Positions 62,547 through 64,000 of a DNA stretch of 64,000 bases are shown here, one piece after another. The stretch is taken from the NCBI GenBank assembly GCA_023415795.1, contig JAEZJG010000014.1:62001-126000 (forward strand), written 5' to 3'. The position numbers were made by a program, and so were the translations under genes. The notes under the pieces were generated by a model that did no database searches, was not told the origin of the DNA, and saw only the letters and a program-made list of their open reading frames with translations. Origin of the DNA: Bacillota bacterium. GTDB lineage: Bacteria; Bacillota; Clostridia; Christensenellales; SZUA-584. Numbering within the stretch: the stretch's first letter is position 1; the number at the start of each line of letters is the position of its first letter.

Positions 62547-64000
62547 TTGAGAGAAAACACATACAGAGTGACGGGGATGACATGCTCGGCGTGTTCGGCG
62601 CATGTTCAAAAAGCAGTGGCAAAGCTGATGGGTGTGGTATCGGCTAACGTCAATCTCACGACGGAAAAGCTGCATGTGACCTACGACGAGACGGTCATAG
62701 GCTTTGATAATATTAAGCAGGCCGTGGAGAGTGGCGGCTACGGCATTGAGGACAACACCCGCAGCGTAACGCTGGGTGTGGAGGGTATGACGTGCTCCGC
62801 GTGTTCGGCAGCGGTGGAGCGTGCGCTGTCGCGGCTGGAGGGCGTTAAATCGGCCTCCGTCAACCTTGCGACAAACCGTGCTGCTGTGGAATATGATGCG
62901 GCCGTGGTGACGCTGGCACAGCTGCGCAAGGCCGTGACCGATGCAGGCTTTACACCGCGCATGGAGGAGCAGTCGGGCGATGCGCAGGAGGAGAAACGGG
63001 AGAAAGCGCTGCGCCGCATGCGTCTGCGCGTAATCGTCGCGGCGGTGTTCGCGGTGCCAGAGCTGTATATCGGGATGGGGCACATGATACCCGGGCTGAA
63101 GGTGCCGCTGCCCATGTTCATGGATCCGCACCTGTTTCCGCTTGTGTTTGCGCTGGTGCAGCTGGTGCTGACGATACCCGTGATAATTGCGGGAAGCCGT
63201 TTCTTTACCAATGGTATCAGGACGCTGGTCAAGCTTGCGCCCAACATGGATACGCTGGTGGCCATCGGTACAGGCAGTGCGTTTGTGTACAGCGTCTATG
63301 CGATGATACGCATCTATCTCGGAGACTTCGTATTCGCGGGTTCGCTGTACTTTGAATCGGCAGCGGTGGTGATCACGCTGGTGATGCTGGGCAAGTATCT
63401 GGAGGCCGTGAGCAAGGGTAAGACATCGCAGGCTATCAAAAAGCTGATGCGGCTGGCACCCAAGACGGCGACAGTGGTGCGCGGCGGCACGGAGCTGGAG
63501 GTGGAGCTGGACGATGTGGTGACGGACGATATCGTCATTGTGAAGCCCGGCGCTTCGATACCGGTGGACGGTGAGGTGACGGAGGGCGCATCGTCGGTGG
63601 ACGAATCGATGCTGACGGGTGAAAGCCTGCCGGTGGAGAAAGCACCCGGCAGCGCGGTAACGGGCGGCAGCATCAACGGCGAGGGACTGCTCCGGTTTCG
63701 GGTGACTCGCGTTGGCGAGGACACGGCGTTGTCCAAAATCATCAGGCTGGTGGAGGACGCGCAGAGCAAAAAAGCGCCCATCGCCAAGACCGCCGATAAG
63801 GTTTCCGGCATATTCGTGCCCATTGTGATGGCCATCGCCATCGTAAGTGGGGTGGGCTGGGCTTTAGCGGGTCAGACATTTGATTTTGTGCTGACCAGCT
63901 TTGTGACGGTGCTGGTGATCGCGTGCCCGTGTGCGCTGGGTTTGGCGACACCCACGGCAATCATGGTGGGCACCGGCAAGGGCGCGGAGCTGGGTATATT
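62547..64000 (+). CDS. copA: Copper-type P1B ATPase (CopA-like), cut by window end
   Basis: 484 residues visible, open at the right edge. Two N-terminal HMA domains (CSAC at 13-16 and again after Met81), first helices, the actuator TGES (357-360) and the CPC membrane motif (460-462) followed by ALGLATPTAIMVGTGKGAELG. The phosphorylation DKTGT and nucleotide domains lie outside. CPC with two GMTCSAC HMA domains points to Cu+ (or Ag+) export. The start is TTG 62547, set by AAGGAG nine bases upstream (62532-62537). Confidence 0.93.
   Translation, partial: MRENTYRVTGMTCSACSAHVQKAVAKLMGVVSANVNLTTEKLHVTYDETVIGFDNIKQAVESGGYGIEDNTRSVTLGVEGMTCSACSAAVERALSRLEGVKSASVNLATNRAAVEYDAAVVTLAQLRKAVTDAGFTPRMEEQSGDAQEEKREKALRRMRLRVIVAAVFAVPELYIGMGHMIPGLKVPLPMFMDPHLFPLVFALVQLVLTIPVIIAGSRFFTNGIRTLVKLAPNMDTLVAIGTGSAFVYSVYAMIRIYLGDFVFAGSLYFESAAVVITLVMLGKYLEAVSKGKTSQAIKKLMRLAPKTATVVRGGTELEVELDDVVTDDIVIVKPGASIPVDGEVTEGASSVDESMLTGESLPVEKAPGSAVTGGSINGEGLLRFRVTRVGEDTALSKIIRLVEDAQSKKAPIAKTADKVSGIFVPIVMAIAIVSGVGWALAGQTFDFVLTSFVTVLVIACPCALGLATPTAIMVGTGKGAELGI

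Overview
The window looks like a chromosome segment from a spore-forming, Gram-positive member of the Clostridia with moderate G+C. The evidence is spoIIE, spoVG, whiA, a SpoIID-domain protein, a SleB-type hydrolase, a T-box-controlled ileS, an LPXTG surface protein, lipoproteins, Gram-positive-style terminators and strong Shine-Dalgarno sites. The genus cannot be fixed from sequence reading alone.

Layout. 0-9 kb: end of a polyamine ABC transporter operon (potC-potD), a pair of small DUF1540 cysteine proteins, rho, a membrane/acyltransferase-like protein, yigZ-tyrS. 9-20 kb: spoVG, a PIN/TRAM protein and CarD on the minus strand, then a long plus-strand run FHA - FtsW/RodA - PBP - uvrC - murB - PHP - rapZ - whiA - HPr-like. 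The last protein carries Arg at the position of the phosphorylated His15 but keeps Ser46, so it resembles the regulatory protein Crh. 20-34 kb: D-aminoacylase family, lgt, a GGGtGRT/NifU-like pair, spoIIE, an alkylation-repair operon (alkA-ada) ending in a CCG-domain protein, SleB-like hydrolase, a large SpoIID-SH3 protein, a cluster of DnaA-box-like sites and an XRE membrane regulator. 35-38.4 kb: type-2-like ileS behind a T-box leader.

38.6-53.8 kb is an integrated element that has inserted into the 3' end of tRNA-Gln(CTG). A perfect 26-bp direct repeat marks attL (38617-38642) and attR (53802-53827), about 15.2 kb apart. Its left half holds a tyrosine integrase, a DUF6076-like protein, an excisionase-like HTH gene, a RepA-type ATPase, a MobV relaxase and a transposase remnant. 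Its right half is cargo: a histidine kinase/response regulator pair divergent from a MacAB-like efflux operon with two different adaptor proteins around one ATPase and one permease. The integrase, HTH and relaxase genes each carry a frameshift that one extra A in an A-run would repair, so the element is probably immobile (or these are sequence errors).

53.9-64 kb: a broken lipoprotein gene, an AgrC/AgrA-like two-component pair followed by two small envelope genes sharing a promoter-proximal box, an LPXTG protein with a beta-helix-like body, an HxlR regulator, and a metal locus (DUF2318 lipoprotein, HMA-SafE-cupredoxin fusion, CopA-type P-type ATPase cut by the window end).
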